Shown here: positions 12,854 through 45,596 of the stretch, one piece after another
How the letters are laid out: every line of letters starts with the position of its first letter
Position numbering within the stretch: the first letter of the stretch is position 1
NCBI RefSeq assembly: GCF_910596095.1
Contig: NC_056544.1
Coordinates: 7,642,655 to 7,706,654, forward strand
Source of the DNA: Thunnus maccoyii
Lineage: Eukaryota > Chordata > Actinopteri > Scombriformes > Scombridae
Direction of reading: 5' to 3'
Length of the DNA stretch: 64,000 nt
The notes under the pieces: model-generated
Told to the model about the DNA's origin: nothing
Seen by the model: only the letters and a program-made list of their open reading frames with translations
The model's database searches: none
Position numbers and translations under genes: made by a program

Positions 12854-13633
12854 CACTTAAGCACAATCGAGAACTCCTGACACCTGCCTGAAATTGCTAC
12901 AATATAACTGGTTGATGCAAACATATATAACTCCAGAAAAGCTAAACAGATATAACAGCGCTATACCTGATATTTGTATTAAATGTGAGAAGGAAAAAGG
13001 TACTTTTTTCCATTGTACTTGGCAATGTACAGAAATACAAAAATTCTGGCAAGAAGTGAAACAATGTACTCAAAATATTTTACAGATTCAAGTACCCTTA
13101 ATTCCACAGCTGTTTATATTAGGTTTACATCCAGATAATTTGAAACTTAAAAAGAATCAACGAATATTTGTAGACTTAAGTGTGTTAATGGCAAAAAGAG
13201 TAATAACTTTCTCATAGAAAAACACCAGGAGACCAAGTATAAGCAGGTGGTTGTCTGAGCTATCCATAACTCTCCCTTTAGAGAAAATTACCTATTCCAT
13301 AAAACATCAACAACATAATTTTAATTTTCAGCAGATCTGGGACCCTTTCATTTACTATGTATCAAGAACAGACTTGTCAAGTGTGATGGAAGAACCTGGG
13401 GACGTGTGAACAGTGGCTCTTTGCAGTAAATAATATTGTAGAAATATATTTCTTTTTTTCTTCCTTTTTTACACAAGGTAATGCACTATAAAGCATTATC
13501 CTGACCCCCATCCAAGACCTGGAATAATGTGGGGGGTGGAGGATGGGAGGTTGACATGATCGTTCAATGTATGTAACTGTATTACTTGATATTTCTTTAT
13601 GTTGTGAGAACAATAAAAAGAATGTTGGTAAAA
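12854..13633 (+). mobile_element. 5'-truncated L1-like LINE insertion
   Basis: About 780 bases bracketed by a 16-base direct repeat. Frame 12894-13217 encodes the C-terminal part of an L1/Tx1-clade ORF2 protein, with the cysteine-histidine cluster CIKCEKEKGTFFHCTWQC followed by QKFWQEV. Further ORF2-like residues continue in other frames to about 13400, so the copy is broken. The 3' end is A-rich (AATAAAAAGAATG...TAAAAAA). 5' truncation, A-rich 3' end and a long target-site duplication together indicate target-primed reverse transcription. The perfect duplication suggests a young to moderate age, though the coding frame is already interrupted. It lies between the SLC22 pseudogene and the 3' end of xirp1. 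Confidence 0.88.
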
Positions 13634-13649
13634 AAAGGTTGTGGATAAG
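13634..13649. repeat. Target-site duplication, right copy
   Basis: Exact copy of the 16 bases at 12838-12853, directly after the A-rich 3' end of the LINE insert. Confidence 0.9.
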
Positions 13650-13934
13650 ACAGAATTACATCCATTTCCAAAGTAACTAACACAATATATCAGCATCCTA
13701 TCACAAGACATCACTCTCTTTTTTACTTTATTACAAATTGGTCAGTTTACTTCTTTGTTTGATAGCTTGAGAGGGTGAAAAAAAGAAAGTACGAAGAGCA
13801 TGCACTTTCCAACTGAACAATTTCTCTATTTCCCCCTTATAGCACCAAACATACATAAATAGCATTTTTCCAGGAAGTGATGAATTTACAGTTACACACC
13901 AACAAATTATTTGGAAGAATTTCCAGGAAATTAA

Positions 13935-14108
13935 AGAAATGGTTTGACATTTAGAGAAATACACTTAATTCAGTAAATATGAAGGTATTGTACAGCCACC
14001 AGCCAGTTTGGCACAAAGACTGTAAGTGTGTTATTGATTCTCCCATCTCACTCTTGACAAGAAAACAAATAAGTGTATTCCTCAAAATGTGTAATTGTTG
14101 CTTTAAGG
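13935..14108. mobile_element. Foldback MITE, short copy
   Basis: It begins GGTTTGACATTTAGAGAAATAC and ends with its imperfect inverse (GTGTATTCCTCAAAATGTG, then TTGCTTTAA). The inside has CAGCCACCAGCCAGTTTGG. The same family occurs at 32980-33367. I recall this element as abundant in percomorph fishes. It has no coding capacity. Confidence 0.6.
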
Positions 14109-14677
14109 GCCCCGAAAATAAAGGGTTGCCCAGGAGTAATGTTTGAACTACAGTTACCAAAATGCTACCTGGCATTTATAGTGTTTTATGAGCCAAAACT
14201 TCAAGGGGTCAGTAAAAAAAGTCCAATTACAGAAAGAAATTTCAAATTTGTAATGCTTAAAGTTTTAATTTTGTTACAGCTATTAATCAATTCATTCAGG
14301 AGAAAGAATTTTTGTATCAGCATATTTACAGTTTTTTACTGACAATTTACAGTTAGTCTTATTCTTGCCTCGTTTCATTTATTACCAATTTATTCACACA
14401 AAATCCCTTTAAATGTATTCAGCAAGTTACATTGCCTGCTTTTTCTGTGTTAACTTTGAAAGAAAATCATGTTCATGTCATAAAATACGTTGATTTTGCA
14501 GCTTGAATGTAAAGACACGTCTTTACTGCACACATTTGAAGTCACACCAGTCTCATAGGTTGAATTTGATACTTTTCATATTTCTAAATACAATGCAGTG
14601 GTAAATTAAAGCATTAAATGTATTTTTGTTAACTCATTAAATGTTTAGTGGCTTGTCATATCTATGGACTTCTTTCT

Positions 14678-14683
14678 TTATTT
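14678..14683 (-). terminator. Candidate polyadenylation signal for the xirp1 LIM transcript
   Basis: AATAAA on the minus strand, 50 bases beyond the stop codon at 14733-14735. Confidence 0.5.
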
Positions 14684-14732
14684 TTGCACTTTCCAATATT
14701 GTGTATTACATAATGGAAACACAGTGCTGCTT

Positions 14733-35231
<20,499 letters not shown>

Positions 35232-35783
35232 CACCTCAATAGCAGACCCTCTATCAGCAGCTAGAACGAGGAAATTTTACTGATGTGTGACAACAGCCTT
35301 AAACAGTCTCAGTTGGAAACAGGATTTATGTGTGTTCATGTTTACAAATGATTCATACCAGACTACATAACATCTAAACAAAGATAAATCAATAAATACT
35401 TGATTGATCTTGTAGAATTCAAGCATGCAATGCTGAGGTTTAACTTCATGTGAGTTACTATATAACAGATTGTCACACTGACAGTCATATGACTCTGTTA
35501 ATGTTTATGAACTCCTGCAAACCCAAACTATGACTGTTTACTATTGTACAAACAGTAAAGAGTTGTTGACAGGTACTCTCAAAAAAAAGAAAGAATAAAA
35601 TTATAGATCTAAATTTTGAACAAAGAAATTTGTATTTTATAAATCCACGCAGGTAGAGACAAGTAATTCCCAGACACCTTAAATCAGTGAGCGATAAAGA
35701 ATAACACAGTCACAATACTATTATTACAAATAAAGGTTTATGCTGCTCTGTCTGCATAATTAAGACAATATTCAACCGCATAC

Positions 35784-35900
35784 CTGAAGAGAAGAAGAAG
35801 TCACCTGTGCATCTCTGTCTTTGAGGCTGACTTGTGGTTTAGGAGCATCTCTCACAAGACACAGCAATTTCCTGTGGCCAAAGTCCTGAAACACCTTGTG
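35784..35900 (-). promoter_or_regulatory. Possible noncoding 5' exon of the xirp1 LIM transcript
   Basis: A minus-strand donor CTTCAG|GTATGC marks an exon end at 35784. It joins the exon at 35260 so that the first ATG in the LIM frame is the one at 35231; a TAA in that frame lies upstream. A short upstream frame (15 codons, ending TGA) is present. An ETS-like CCGGAAG sits just upstream, near 35910-35920. The upper boundary is uncertain. Confidence 0.3.
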
Positions 35901-37029
35901 ATCTGCGGCTTCCGGATATGAGATTTGCTATCATCACATCACCTGATAAATGTCACTGACAGATCAATAAAACACAAGTCTGCACAAGATGATTTTTATT
36001 ATGTAAAGCAGACAACAAATTACATATTCTACCTTTTCATATCTACATGAAGTTTGTATTGAAATACTAATGACAGTGATGACAGAGTGAGGCAATAAAA
36101 AAACACGGAGAAACCAGACCTGTGTGTACTATGACAGCTGGTCCACTCAGATGTCAGCGTTGAGATGCCTGGCATAGCCACTCTGTTACTGTATCTCATG
36201 CCAAAACTCCTAGCAGCAGCATTTTATCTGCACCTCACATGCTTACCATATAGCCACTTTATCACTGCAACATGAGTCACATTCGTTCACCCTGCACGCC
36301 ATTATTCCTCAATGTGCTTAAACAGAAGATAATGTGTTAAATTGCTCCTGCTGGGAGATAATCTGCTGCGTGCCAACAGGACAGGAAAAGCTGACACTGC
36401 ATGTAAATCTATGTGGCGCTCATTCCTGTTGATGATAACAGTCTGCTGATGCTCAAAGGCTGGAATTAAAATTCTGAAATGTTGGCACATGATTTTTATG
36501 CACCAATAAATCTAAGGGAACTTTATAATTTAATTTTCTTGAACACAGGAAACATGAGGTAACCATTAACTGTCATAAGTTTTTAATGTCGACAGACAGC
36601 TGATGGTGTTATTTTACAGATCCATCATAGAATCAGTGCTTACCTTCTCACTGAGCTGTTGGTCTGGGATTTTAAATGTATAAATCAGGAAATTAGGAAA
36701 CATTATTAAGGTTGCATGCAAAATCATTGGTGATACATTTATAACAGACAAATCACATGAAAAGCTAAATCCATCATATCAATATTCTCTCAAGGAATTT
36801 GACATTCTGCCCTCTGGTCAGAGATACAGATTTCCAAAAACTCAGTGCAGCAGGTTCAAGTTTTTGATTATACTATGTGCAATATGTGTGCTTAATGCTA
36901 ACACATTATAAACTGCTCCTTGATTCCTTACACAGCTTAGCAATTAATGTTCTCATATCTGTATTCTTCTTGTCACTGTCTGAATTGTATAGTAATAGTA
37001 TAATAGTAGCATAATATCTGTCTGTGTTT

Positions 37030-37135
37030 TTGTTGTGTTTGTTTTTTCATGGTTTTGTGTTTTTATGCTGCCTCGCTGCAAAAAGAATTTCCTCATGTGG
37101 GACAATGAAGATCTGAACTGAACTGAACTGAATTG
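37030..37135 (+). repeat. Fragment resembling a LINE 3' end
   Basis: The run TGCAAAAAGAATTTCCTCAT followed by GTGGGACAATGAAGATC and short GAACT repeats has the form of fish LINE 3' termini with a microsatellite tail. Only the tail is seen. Confidence 0.4.
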
Positions 37136-37738
37136 ATAAGTGTTCAACATTGCAATGCACAAACTACAATCTAAAATCTAAGGATCAGAGTTCCTTCGAA
37201 ACAAGGACAAAGCAGAAGAAATTAAAGAATAGTTGGAGAAGTGATGATTTAGAGGAAATCTGCTTTGTGTTTCATGGCCATTTACAACACTCTTTAAAAC
37301 TCCACATCCATTTTGTTGCTTGAACTGAGAGATATCTATTTTTACTTATTTCTATTATTCATGTATAATTTTAATTGTATGTTCTGTCTGTATTACCTTT
37401 TTATATTCTTATGTATGTTATTGTTCTTCAGTATCCTGTATTGTTGTTTTGAGTCTACTCAGGTCTCCTTTGACAATGAGATGTCAGTCTCAATGAGATT
37501 AAGTATAGGTTATACATTGTGTATGTTTTATACCATTATGCTGATAATATTTCTTATATGTAACCGCTAGCCAGATTAACCCACAAGGGGAACCTGGGTA
37601 GTAATGAAGTAGTAGTTAGTAATGAATAACTAGGATCCTGTTATCTCCCTGTGAACACATTCATTTGGGAAGATGCAACATAGAAGCACAAAACTGAAAC
37701 TGAAATGAGATCAGGTAATAAACAAGGACTCAGAGTAA

Positions 37739-37779
37739 GGACCTCATCATGTCACCTGGTGTGTGACATGATGAGGTCC
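37739..37779. repeat. Perfect 17-bp inverted repeat (hairpin)
   Basis: The left arm GGACCTCATCATGTCAC (37739-37755) and right arm GTGACATGATGAGGTCC (37763-37779) are exact complements around the 7-base loop CTGGTGT. The arms are too short for a typical miRNA precursor, and no T-run follows it. Confidence 0.9.
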
Positions 37780-38648
37780 ACATTCACAAAAAAAAGTTGC
37801 AATTAAATAGCACAAACCAGCTGACACAAAATAAACAATAAGATTTTGGGGCTCCTGGAGTTTTGGGCCTTTCGGGCGAGTTGCCCTCTTTGCCCAGATG
37901 ATTATCCAGCCTCAATCTGACTGCATTACTCTACCTGATCATTAACCTTGTCGACCTCCAGTGGAGAAGAGGGAAAAATGCTGCAGAGAGCCAGCCATTT
38001 TCTTATTCTCTTATTCATTAACATCTAACAGCCAGTAGATGGCACCAGAGCAACATACTTCCTCTTGTCTGTAACAAAAGTGGTTAAAGGGCAACATAAC
38101 TGCATGCTTCTTGTCAGGACATTAGTTATTGTATTTTACATTTTGCCTTTCAGTGCATATTCATGCATGGTAACTGTCTGCAATGCTGTAGGCTTGTTGG
38201 ATTGCATTTGTTCACACACATGATGTACCTTTAAAGTATGCCTTGTACAAATGTGAAGAGTGACAGTGGAGTCAGAAAACAGTCAGGGGTCTAACAGTTG
38301 CGTTGTCAGGATTTAATGCAAGTGTTTTGCCAGCTGCAATGGAAGAAGAGAGAGGCGAGGGATTGAGCAAGAAGGGAGAGGGAGGGAGGGGGGGAGTCAG
38401 ACAATCTCACCCACACAGCTCTACAGAACAGTCAGTACTGGCCTGAACAGCTGAGAACAGAGCAGGTCTCCTTCCTGCTGCTGCTGCTGCGTGCTTCTAC
38501 AAAGACTCACATGGAGCCACATGTGACAGCCAACACCAATAGCAGAATACACTGTGCTGGAACTCTGAGAGCACAGGAGCTCCCACTGCACGGCTGAGAG
38601 CCAGACGCAATCAGTGGCAAGAAGAGAGGAGGAACACACACTGTGCAT

Positions 38649-38649
<1 letters not shown>

Positions 38650-38745
<96 letters not shown>

Positions 38746-38749
38746 CACT
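38650..38749. repeat. (CA)n microsatellite
   Basis: About 100 bases of AC repeat with one AT interruption near 38727-38731. Confidence 0.97.
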
Positions 38750-41648
38750 GTTAGTCTGTAAATGTGAATGCATAATGAAATGGCCATAACAGAGGCATAA
38801 AGAGAAATACGTCCCTGCTCAGTGTCACATTTTACTACATTCCTTCAGGGAGAACGCCTTTTAGGTCCACATTGCATCACACAGGCCAGTTTGTAAGTTT
38901 GTAAGAAAGGTTGCCACTGATCTCTGGTTAATGTTGACAAGGGGCTCATTGTTGATGAGGGAATGTCAAACCCAATCACACAGCTGCTTTGCTGTTACAG
39001 CTTGTGCTGCTCACATGCAGCCACAGATAAGATCACTTCTGTTGAAAACTGTAGTTGTGTAACCTACTGTGGGCTGCAGCTGCACTTGCTTTTGCAGCAG
39101 TACTGTAAAGGTGATAATACATGCAAAGATAAAATAAAAGTTAAACATATTACTTAATAAAAGATATGTCTCCTGTACAATGCCTTAAAATATTACATTA
39201 GCATAGTAGCTTTTAGCCTTACTGTTCCTAGCAATGACAAGGCTCTTAAGTGAAGGCATTTGAATTATACATTGTAGTTCATCTCAGTGCATGCACTGTG
39301 TACTGTGCCAGGAGATCACTTTCAAATCAAGTTTTCAGCCTAGATGTTACATGGAAAGCATCCCACTAGCTCTGCTACAGAGATACGATATCACCCGTGG
39401 ACCGGCCCCAAGATTAGGCAGCAGTACACTCGGCACAAGACCAGCTCTGGCCATTAGGGTGTCACAGGAAGTTCTCTGGTGTCACCGCCTAAACTGATAC
39501 CACTGCACAGACAAAAGGATGGCAGATGACACATCACTTAAGGTGTCACTGTTGTGAAATCTTACCCCAAGTCTTTGTCTGATGGCATTTTACCACACAG
39601 GAGAAAGTGAGACTGGCGTCTCTTTGATGGACATTTGGCTCACAGTTGAGTTTAAAGGTTCTGAAAACCTATTTTCTTAATCAACGTCTTACATTGAGGT
39701 CCCACATGAAGTTAGAATGGTTTTGGTTATTGAGTCAATCTTTCCATGCAAGTCTGTCTCTCTCTGCTGTAATCACACTTTTATCATTAAAGTCCATGTA
39801 AAGCAATGATAAATATGTGTTCTGAGTTCTGTACCACAGAAAAATGTGTAATTGGCCACCCAACCAAATTTGAAGGATTAAAAAAGTCGCCAAGTATATA
39901 AAATTAGGTTTCAAAACTGTGGAAAAATAAGCAGTATTCTCTGCTCTGAAACACTGGGGGCGTGTTCACTGAGGGCGCTGACAGCATGGCCCAAATTAAC
40001 AGTCTCTGAGTCAACAACGCTCATACCAAACAAATTTAGAATAGGCCTTGTTTGTAAGTGTAAGACAAGCAACATGGATGATATTTTACGAATAAAATGA
40101 CGCTAGGAGCCACTTAAGTCGGCACATATCTTGTAGGTAAATGTACACTTATTTCAGTAAAAATGTAACTTAAATGAGTTAATAAGTGACCCGTCACCAA
40201 TCACCATTATGTTAAATTGTTGGGTTTTTCCAATGGAGCTCAGTGCACTTAATGTTTCATTTCACACCCACCTAAAAAATCCTGAACACAGAAAAGGTGA
40301 AAAACAATTTAACGCTCCAACTCCACAGTTCAGTACTACATAGTTCACCATCCTTTCACATGCTTTTAGCAATTATTTTCTAGCATGTATAATGTCTTTA
40401 AAAAGAAATCTCTTGTTTTCCTTCACACAGACTTTAAAAATGTAAAAATATCAAATCCTGATCATGTAGGAATTGAATCTGCTTTGAATCATAGTGTATA
40501 TAATCATTACATAGTTATTCGTGTCTCTTTTGTATCAGAACGTGGACTATTTCTGTAGAATATCATGTTGAATTGTCTGAAAGGGAGAAATACACACCTC
40601 TATTGTAGGGTTATGTGCTTATGGTACCAGCACTGTCAATCAAAATGATCATGATCTGAGTTTTTGGGCGTTTAACTCTTAATAAATGATAACTAACAAT
40701 GTTTTTTTTCTTCCAAATTTTAACTTTGCTTGTTGCTTATTTAGTCATGGATATTTATAGTTTATTGAATATTTGTTGTTATAGAGAGATGCTTAAAGAC
40801 CCCCTCCAATCAAAAATGTGTTTTACTTATTATTACTTCACTTGGATGTTTGAGCTTCACTATGCAGAATGATGCAAATTTATCTGCTGAAGGTGGGAAG
40901 TTTCTCTGTGCTCACCTTAGATCTTAGTTTAAGTTTAAGTGGTGGGCCTACAAGCATTTGTGGCATCACAACTACTTTGAAGGCGAATCGCAGTCCAGTA
41001 TGCAACTTACATAAGTGTCCAGCAATTAAACTGAATATCTGGCAATTCTGGATTTTTCAATGAGGGGGAAGAAGGAGATTGAATATTAAGGTTTCAATGA
41101 GGTAATTGTACTTTTTTGAGGAAAACAGAGTAGACGCATATCATTATAAGCAGAACATTTAATTTAATAATCAATATCAATAATCAATCATTTAATATCA
41201 AACCATTAATACTCATTGAATGCCTGCAGTTTCCCCTTAAATCTAGAACCTGATGACACTTCTTCAGACATAAAGACCAACAGATGAGTAAACCTGAAAT
41301 CAAATAAAAAAGAACACCAGTGACGTGAAAAACGTTGACAGTAATGATTGCATAGATGTTGATGTTGATGATGATGGCAGTAATACTACTGCTGCTCATG
41401 ATGATGAGGGCGACATAATGATTCACTCCATTTCCTGTAGAATAGAAACGGCTGGGCTATATTTGCACTTGCGACCATGGTGACAACTGTCAAAATATGA
41501 CATCAGTGGCTATGAAAGAAAAGGAGCCAACTCATGTGTTCATGTGATATTTCCACAAGAGGAGCCGGAGTAAGACGTCAGCGATGTAGAGAGAGAACGT
41601 AGGAGTATATTCCCTGTCATGAGGGAGTGATTCATGTTTCTTTTTTAT

Positions 41649-41679
41649 TTATCTATCTAATCTATCTAAGTTATCTAAT

Positions 41680-41749
<70 letters not shown>

Positions 41750-41750
41750 G
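41649..41750. repeat. (ATCT)n microsatellite
   Basis: An imperfect ATCTATCTAA leader followed by about 17 pure TATC units (41681-41748). Confidence 0.95.
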
Positions 41751-42682
41751 TCAGCAGGTTCCTCCAGTTGTCACTTTACATTAGCACCTCACTGGAGAAC
41801 AACAACAATACACAGTATGACACTACCTGATACTTCCTGGTATGTCCAGGGAAACTGACAGCGGTCCTTAAAGGGGGCTAAATATCCGAGATAGAATCCA
41901 CAGGAAGGATGGAACTAGGGCACAGTTTCACATGCCTGAAGCTTTGTCAAACTTCGTCAGTATGTGTCGCTGTATGTGGGCCATCGCTGGCACAGCTTGA
42001 CTGAAAATGGGGCCACAAAAGCCAGTGGCAGCAACCTGAGAGGCTGCCAGAATGTAGGTTAACTATAAGTTACATAACGTGGGATCTGGACTGAAAGCAG
42101 AGTAATGGTTTGCTCTCACTGTGTCTGATAGTACGAGCAGATATGAGACAGGATCATCGGTCAGATGCAGATTATTGGCGGGTGACAATGTTGAAGAAAA
42201 ACAGCTTTGAAATAATGAATCACAGAGGAGTTTTGTGCTGTGGCGCAATATGTCACCTCTTCATTGTTATTTACATGACATGTGAATGGCATTAAATCTG
42301 CCAGTTTCTTTAGTGGAACCTGCCACCTCGCTCTCTCTAATTCCAGTTCATCATGTCCGATACTGGATGTCCCTATAGGCTCCAGCCCTCTCCAACTAGG
42401 TTTTACCTGAAACAGTGACAGTGCCTGTGTATACACTGTACATGTTAATCTAAAAATGACTACTGCAGTGCAGTTTGAGTGAAATATTAATTTTCCCCCT
42501 TGACTCAGCTGCTTCTCTGTAAGTGCTGCATTAATGTTGCCTGGAAAAGGGAGGATCAACCTCCTGACACATTTAAGCACACTACGCGCATGCTTTGCGT
42601 GGTAACAGCCAGCAAAAGGAACAGGAAACTCCAACTGTAGCCTATTGCACACATTTATTTTTGGCCGGGCAGTGTGATTGTG

Positions 42683-42692
42683 CTATAAATAG
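42683..42692. promoter_or_regulatory. Perfect MEF2 consensus / TATA-like site
   Basis: CTATAAATAG fits YTAWWWWTAR exactly and can also be a TATA box. It lies between muscle-type xirp1 and csrnp1, with no exon nearby. A single motif, so function is speculative. Confidence 0.25.
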
Positions 42693-44737
42693 GCATGAAG
42701 CCTCATGGAGCACTTTGATCATGTGTTATGGGTAAGTCACATCAAAATATCAGGAAACACAGAATGATACACCTTCATTATTCAATATCAGTACACGTAC
42801 TGATAAACAGTCCAATTTATAGCAGAGAATGAAAGGCAAATCCTGTTTTTTTTATGTGTTCTTTCACTAACTTAATCCTCCCTTCCCTGCTGCACAGTCT
42901 CCCTGGTGTTTACTCTCCACACAGGTCAGTAGAAAAGAAACACACACACGTATTAAAGCGATCCCAGCCAAAGTGGGTCACACTCTCATAACACACTTCC
43001 ACTGAGTGCTGAGATCAGGACGAGCAGTCCTTCCCATGGCCAGAGTGTCTGGACCGACAGGTATTAGGTATTAGAGCAGTTTTCAAACTGAAGCACTGTG
43101 TCACTGATGTGTATCAACATGGGGTCAAAGCTCAAGCGCAAGAGTATTTTCATCGTCTGTTCCTCCGTTCATCTGTCTGTCCATCTGTTAATCTGCCGGT
43201 CTGTTTGTCTGCCTCTCTGAGCTTCATTTTCCTCCCAGTCGGGGACATAGAGTAGCCTATGATTATCTTTAAAAGCAGAGACACTGGAATGTTAATCCAG
43301 TCACTTTAATTTTTCTCACTCCGTAGTTTCATGAAAACCACAGAGTCAACAGTCTGATGACTTCAAAGTAAGTGTGTACATAGACAAACGTATATTCCTT
43401 ACTTATGCCAACATCTGTTGATAAGAAACAGAGTATAATAGATAAGGGAAGAGGATTTCTCCTTGAGTAGAAGAGGCATAGCGCTTTACTCTCAAATCCA
43501 TAATCCGTCCCATCTACAGCTCCTTTACGCTGCAGGGAGTTTCCTGGAGTTTAGGAGTGTCTGAATTACAATCAGCATCACAGAGGAACGCCAGTGAGTC
43601 ATATAATGTAAAGTGAATACTTGGCAGCATGTGTCACCTTTATGTAACAGAGGACTTATCAGTTTTATAAGAGGTCTGAAGGCATTTTACAACAGACACA
43701 AAAAGCCAAGACAGTCTGGAAGCAACAGAAGACCATAAGAAACTGATCACCTAAGTGTGAAATTCAACCACTTCTGAATATTTAATGTCGAAATATGAAT
43801 ATCACCTAATTTGAAACTCGCCCACGAAAAAAGGTTTTTGCAAATTTTTTGTAACTTAAAATGAGAGTTTCAATTCAGTGGTATTTAAATGTCAATGCCT
43901 CCTGAATTTCTAGTATATCTGTCACAAACACTGCATATATATAATATCTGTAAGGAGAGATGTTTGAACAAGATACACAAACTATTAGATAACAACACAA
44001 TAGCCTAAAAATAAAAATAGAAACAGACAATATTCACCTATTTTAATTTAGAGTATCTCTATCATTGTTAACCCTCTCGATATTATTCAGCTTTTTTCAA
44101 AAATGTATTTAACTAAAAATTATTAGGTAAATTACCTAATTTCTACAGAATTAAACATGACCAAGATGAGTACGTTTGTTCCAACTCGTTTATAATGGTG
44201 GCTGATTGCCGTCTGATAATCACCAGCTGAAGGTTTAAAGGTTATTTATTTAGCACCACATCACTAGTGGTTACAGTGCAGCGTGAGCACAACAGACAGG
44301 AATCTGTGGGCGGAAAGTCAGTCATGAGCGTCTCCTGCCTCTGCGTCTGTCCGTCCGCGTCAAGACGGTCAGGGGAGCCGCAGAGAGGAGCGAGAAGAGT
44401 CACTGCAACACACTTCCTGTTTCGTTTGGCAGATTATCTAGAAGTTTGGGCTCAGGCAAATATTAAAGTATAAGCCTTGAAGCGTTAACAATGGGGAGTA
44501 GAGATGGGAAAAGACTTAATTTAAAGCTGGAGTATAGTTGTTTTGGCACCAGGTTTAACTAATCTGACTAATCGTGATTGCCAGACTAGTGAAGGTGTTG
44601 TGAAATATATACATCTGTTTGAATCATTTAGAAAATAGTTGCTGCTGTTTCACAAGGTGTGCTATCATGTGAAAGTTATATTGACAACTTGTGTCTTATA
44701 TTTCTTGCATAAACAACCAAAACTAATGGGTAGCCAT

Positions 44738-44976
44738 ACGCATGCGCGAGGTATTCGTCGGTTTGATAGTTAACACGGGGGTGAAGTATCTTGCTCCTAC
44801 GTTTGTTATCTTTGGGAGCTCCCAGCTGAGTCCTCTCATGTTCACACTGGTACTACAGTGCAGCTTCACTTGTACACTGAGGGACACACAATGCTCAGCT
44901 GGCCGGACTGTGGACAAGACCCATAAACTTCGTGTCACTTTCAGCCTTTTGTTATTATGCTGACTCTTAATTCTTG
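44738..44976 (+). promoter_or_regulatory. Candidate csrnp1 promoter and noncoding exon 1
   Basis: An NRF1-like ACGCATGCGCG at 44738-44748 sits in a locally GC-richer stretch. A good donor (TTCTTG|GTGAGT) ends a possible untranslated exon at 44976. The first coding exon starts at an acceptor at 47661, so an upstream noncoding exon is needed. Motif-based inference. Confidence 0.4.
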
Positions 44977-45241
44977 GTGAGTAACTGACAAAAGAAAATA
45001 AATCACTGTCCCGCTGTAGGGTTTATTATGTGTTTGTCAATAATTAGTTCATGTTCTGACCTTTCTATGTTTTTAAGCTTAATGATGTTTACACTGTACT
45101 AGGGTGGCATGTTTCGGTTAAATTTTGGCAACTACTGGACTCGTTGTCGTTCTTTTTTTTTTTTAGTGCGAGTTATAAATTCACATTTTAACACTGACAT
45201 GGAGACTCAGTTTAAAATTAGTCTGAATGTTTTGGACAAAC

Positions 45242-45243
<2 letters not shown>

Positions 45244-45285
<42 letters not shown>

Positions 45286-45310
45286 CGCGCGCGCGCGTGT
45301 GTGTGGTGTG
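45244..45310. repeat. (GT)n with embedded (GC)n, Z-DNA-prone
   Basis: About 38 bases of GT are followed by TATGCGCGCGCGCG and more GT, giving nearly 60 bases of alternating purine and pyrimidine. It lies shortly downstream of the candidate csrnp1 exon 1 donor. Confidence 0.95.
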
Positions 45311-45573
45311 TGCTGTAAAGAAAAGCAGACAGGAGGGGAACAGTGTTGTCACTGTAGCTGACATGATCGCCGTGTGTCTCCACAAGGGGTGAAGAGGTCA
45401 GCTGCCTAATGACTGTTATTATGCCAAACAGGAAACGACTCCTGCGTAACATTCCTGAAGGGATTTAAAGTGTGACTGAACACAATGGCGTCATGGTATT
45501 TTTTTCACCCCCACTTTAAACAGCCATAATAACGTATACAACTACAACAAACTACTACATTAATACTGTGTGG

Positions 45574-45596
45574 CCCCCCCCCCCCCCCCCCCCCCC
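45574..45596. repeat. Poly(C) tract, 23 bases
   Basis: An uninterrupted run of 23 C in the first intron of csrnp1. Such runs are often mis-sized in assemblies. Confidence 0.95.

Larger units (their letters stand above)
35920..44700. other. Gene-poor interval between xirp1 and csrnp1
   Basis: About 8.8 kb with no exon I can support. It holds a retroposon-like tail (about 37030-37135), a perfect hairpin (37739-37779), a CA microsatellite (38650-38749), an ATCT microsatellite (41649-41750), and a MEF2/TATA-like site (42683-42692). The longest open frame (163 codons, minus strand, 42161-42652) matches nothing I recognise. It separates two divergently transcribed genes, so enhancers are plausible. 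Confidence 0.6.

Noticed and set aside
42161-42652. 163-codon minus-strand open frame in the intergenic interval
   Set aside because: No recognised domain, no splice partners and ordinary intergenic base composition; probably chance.
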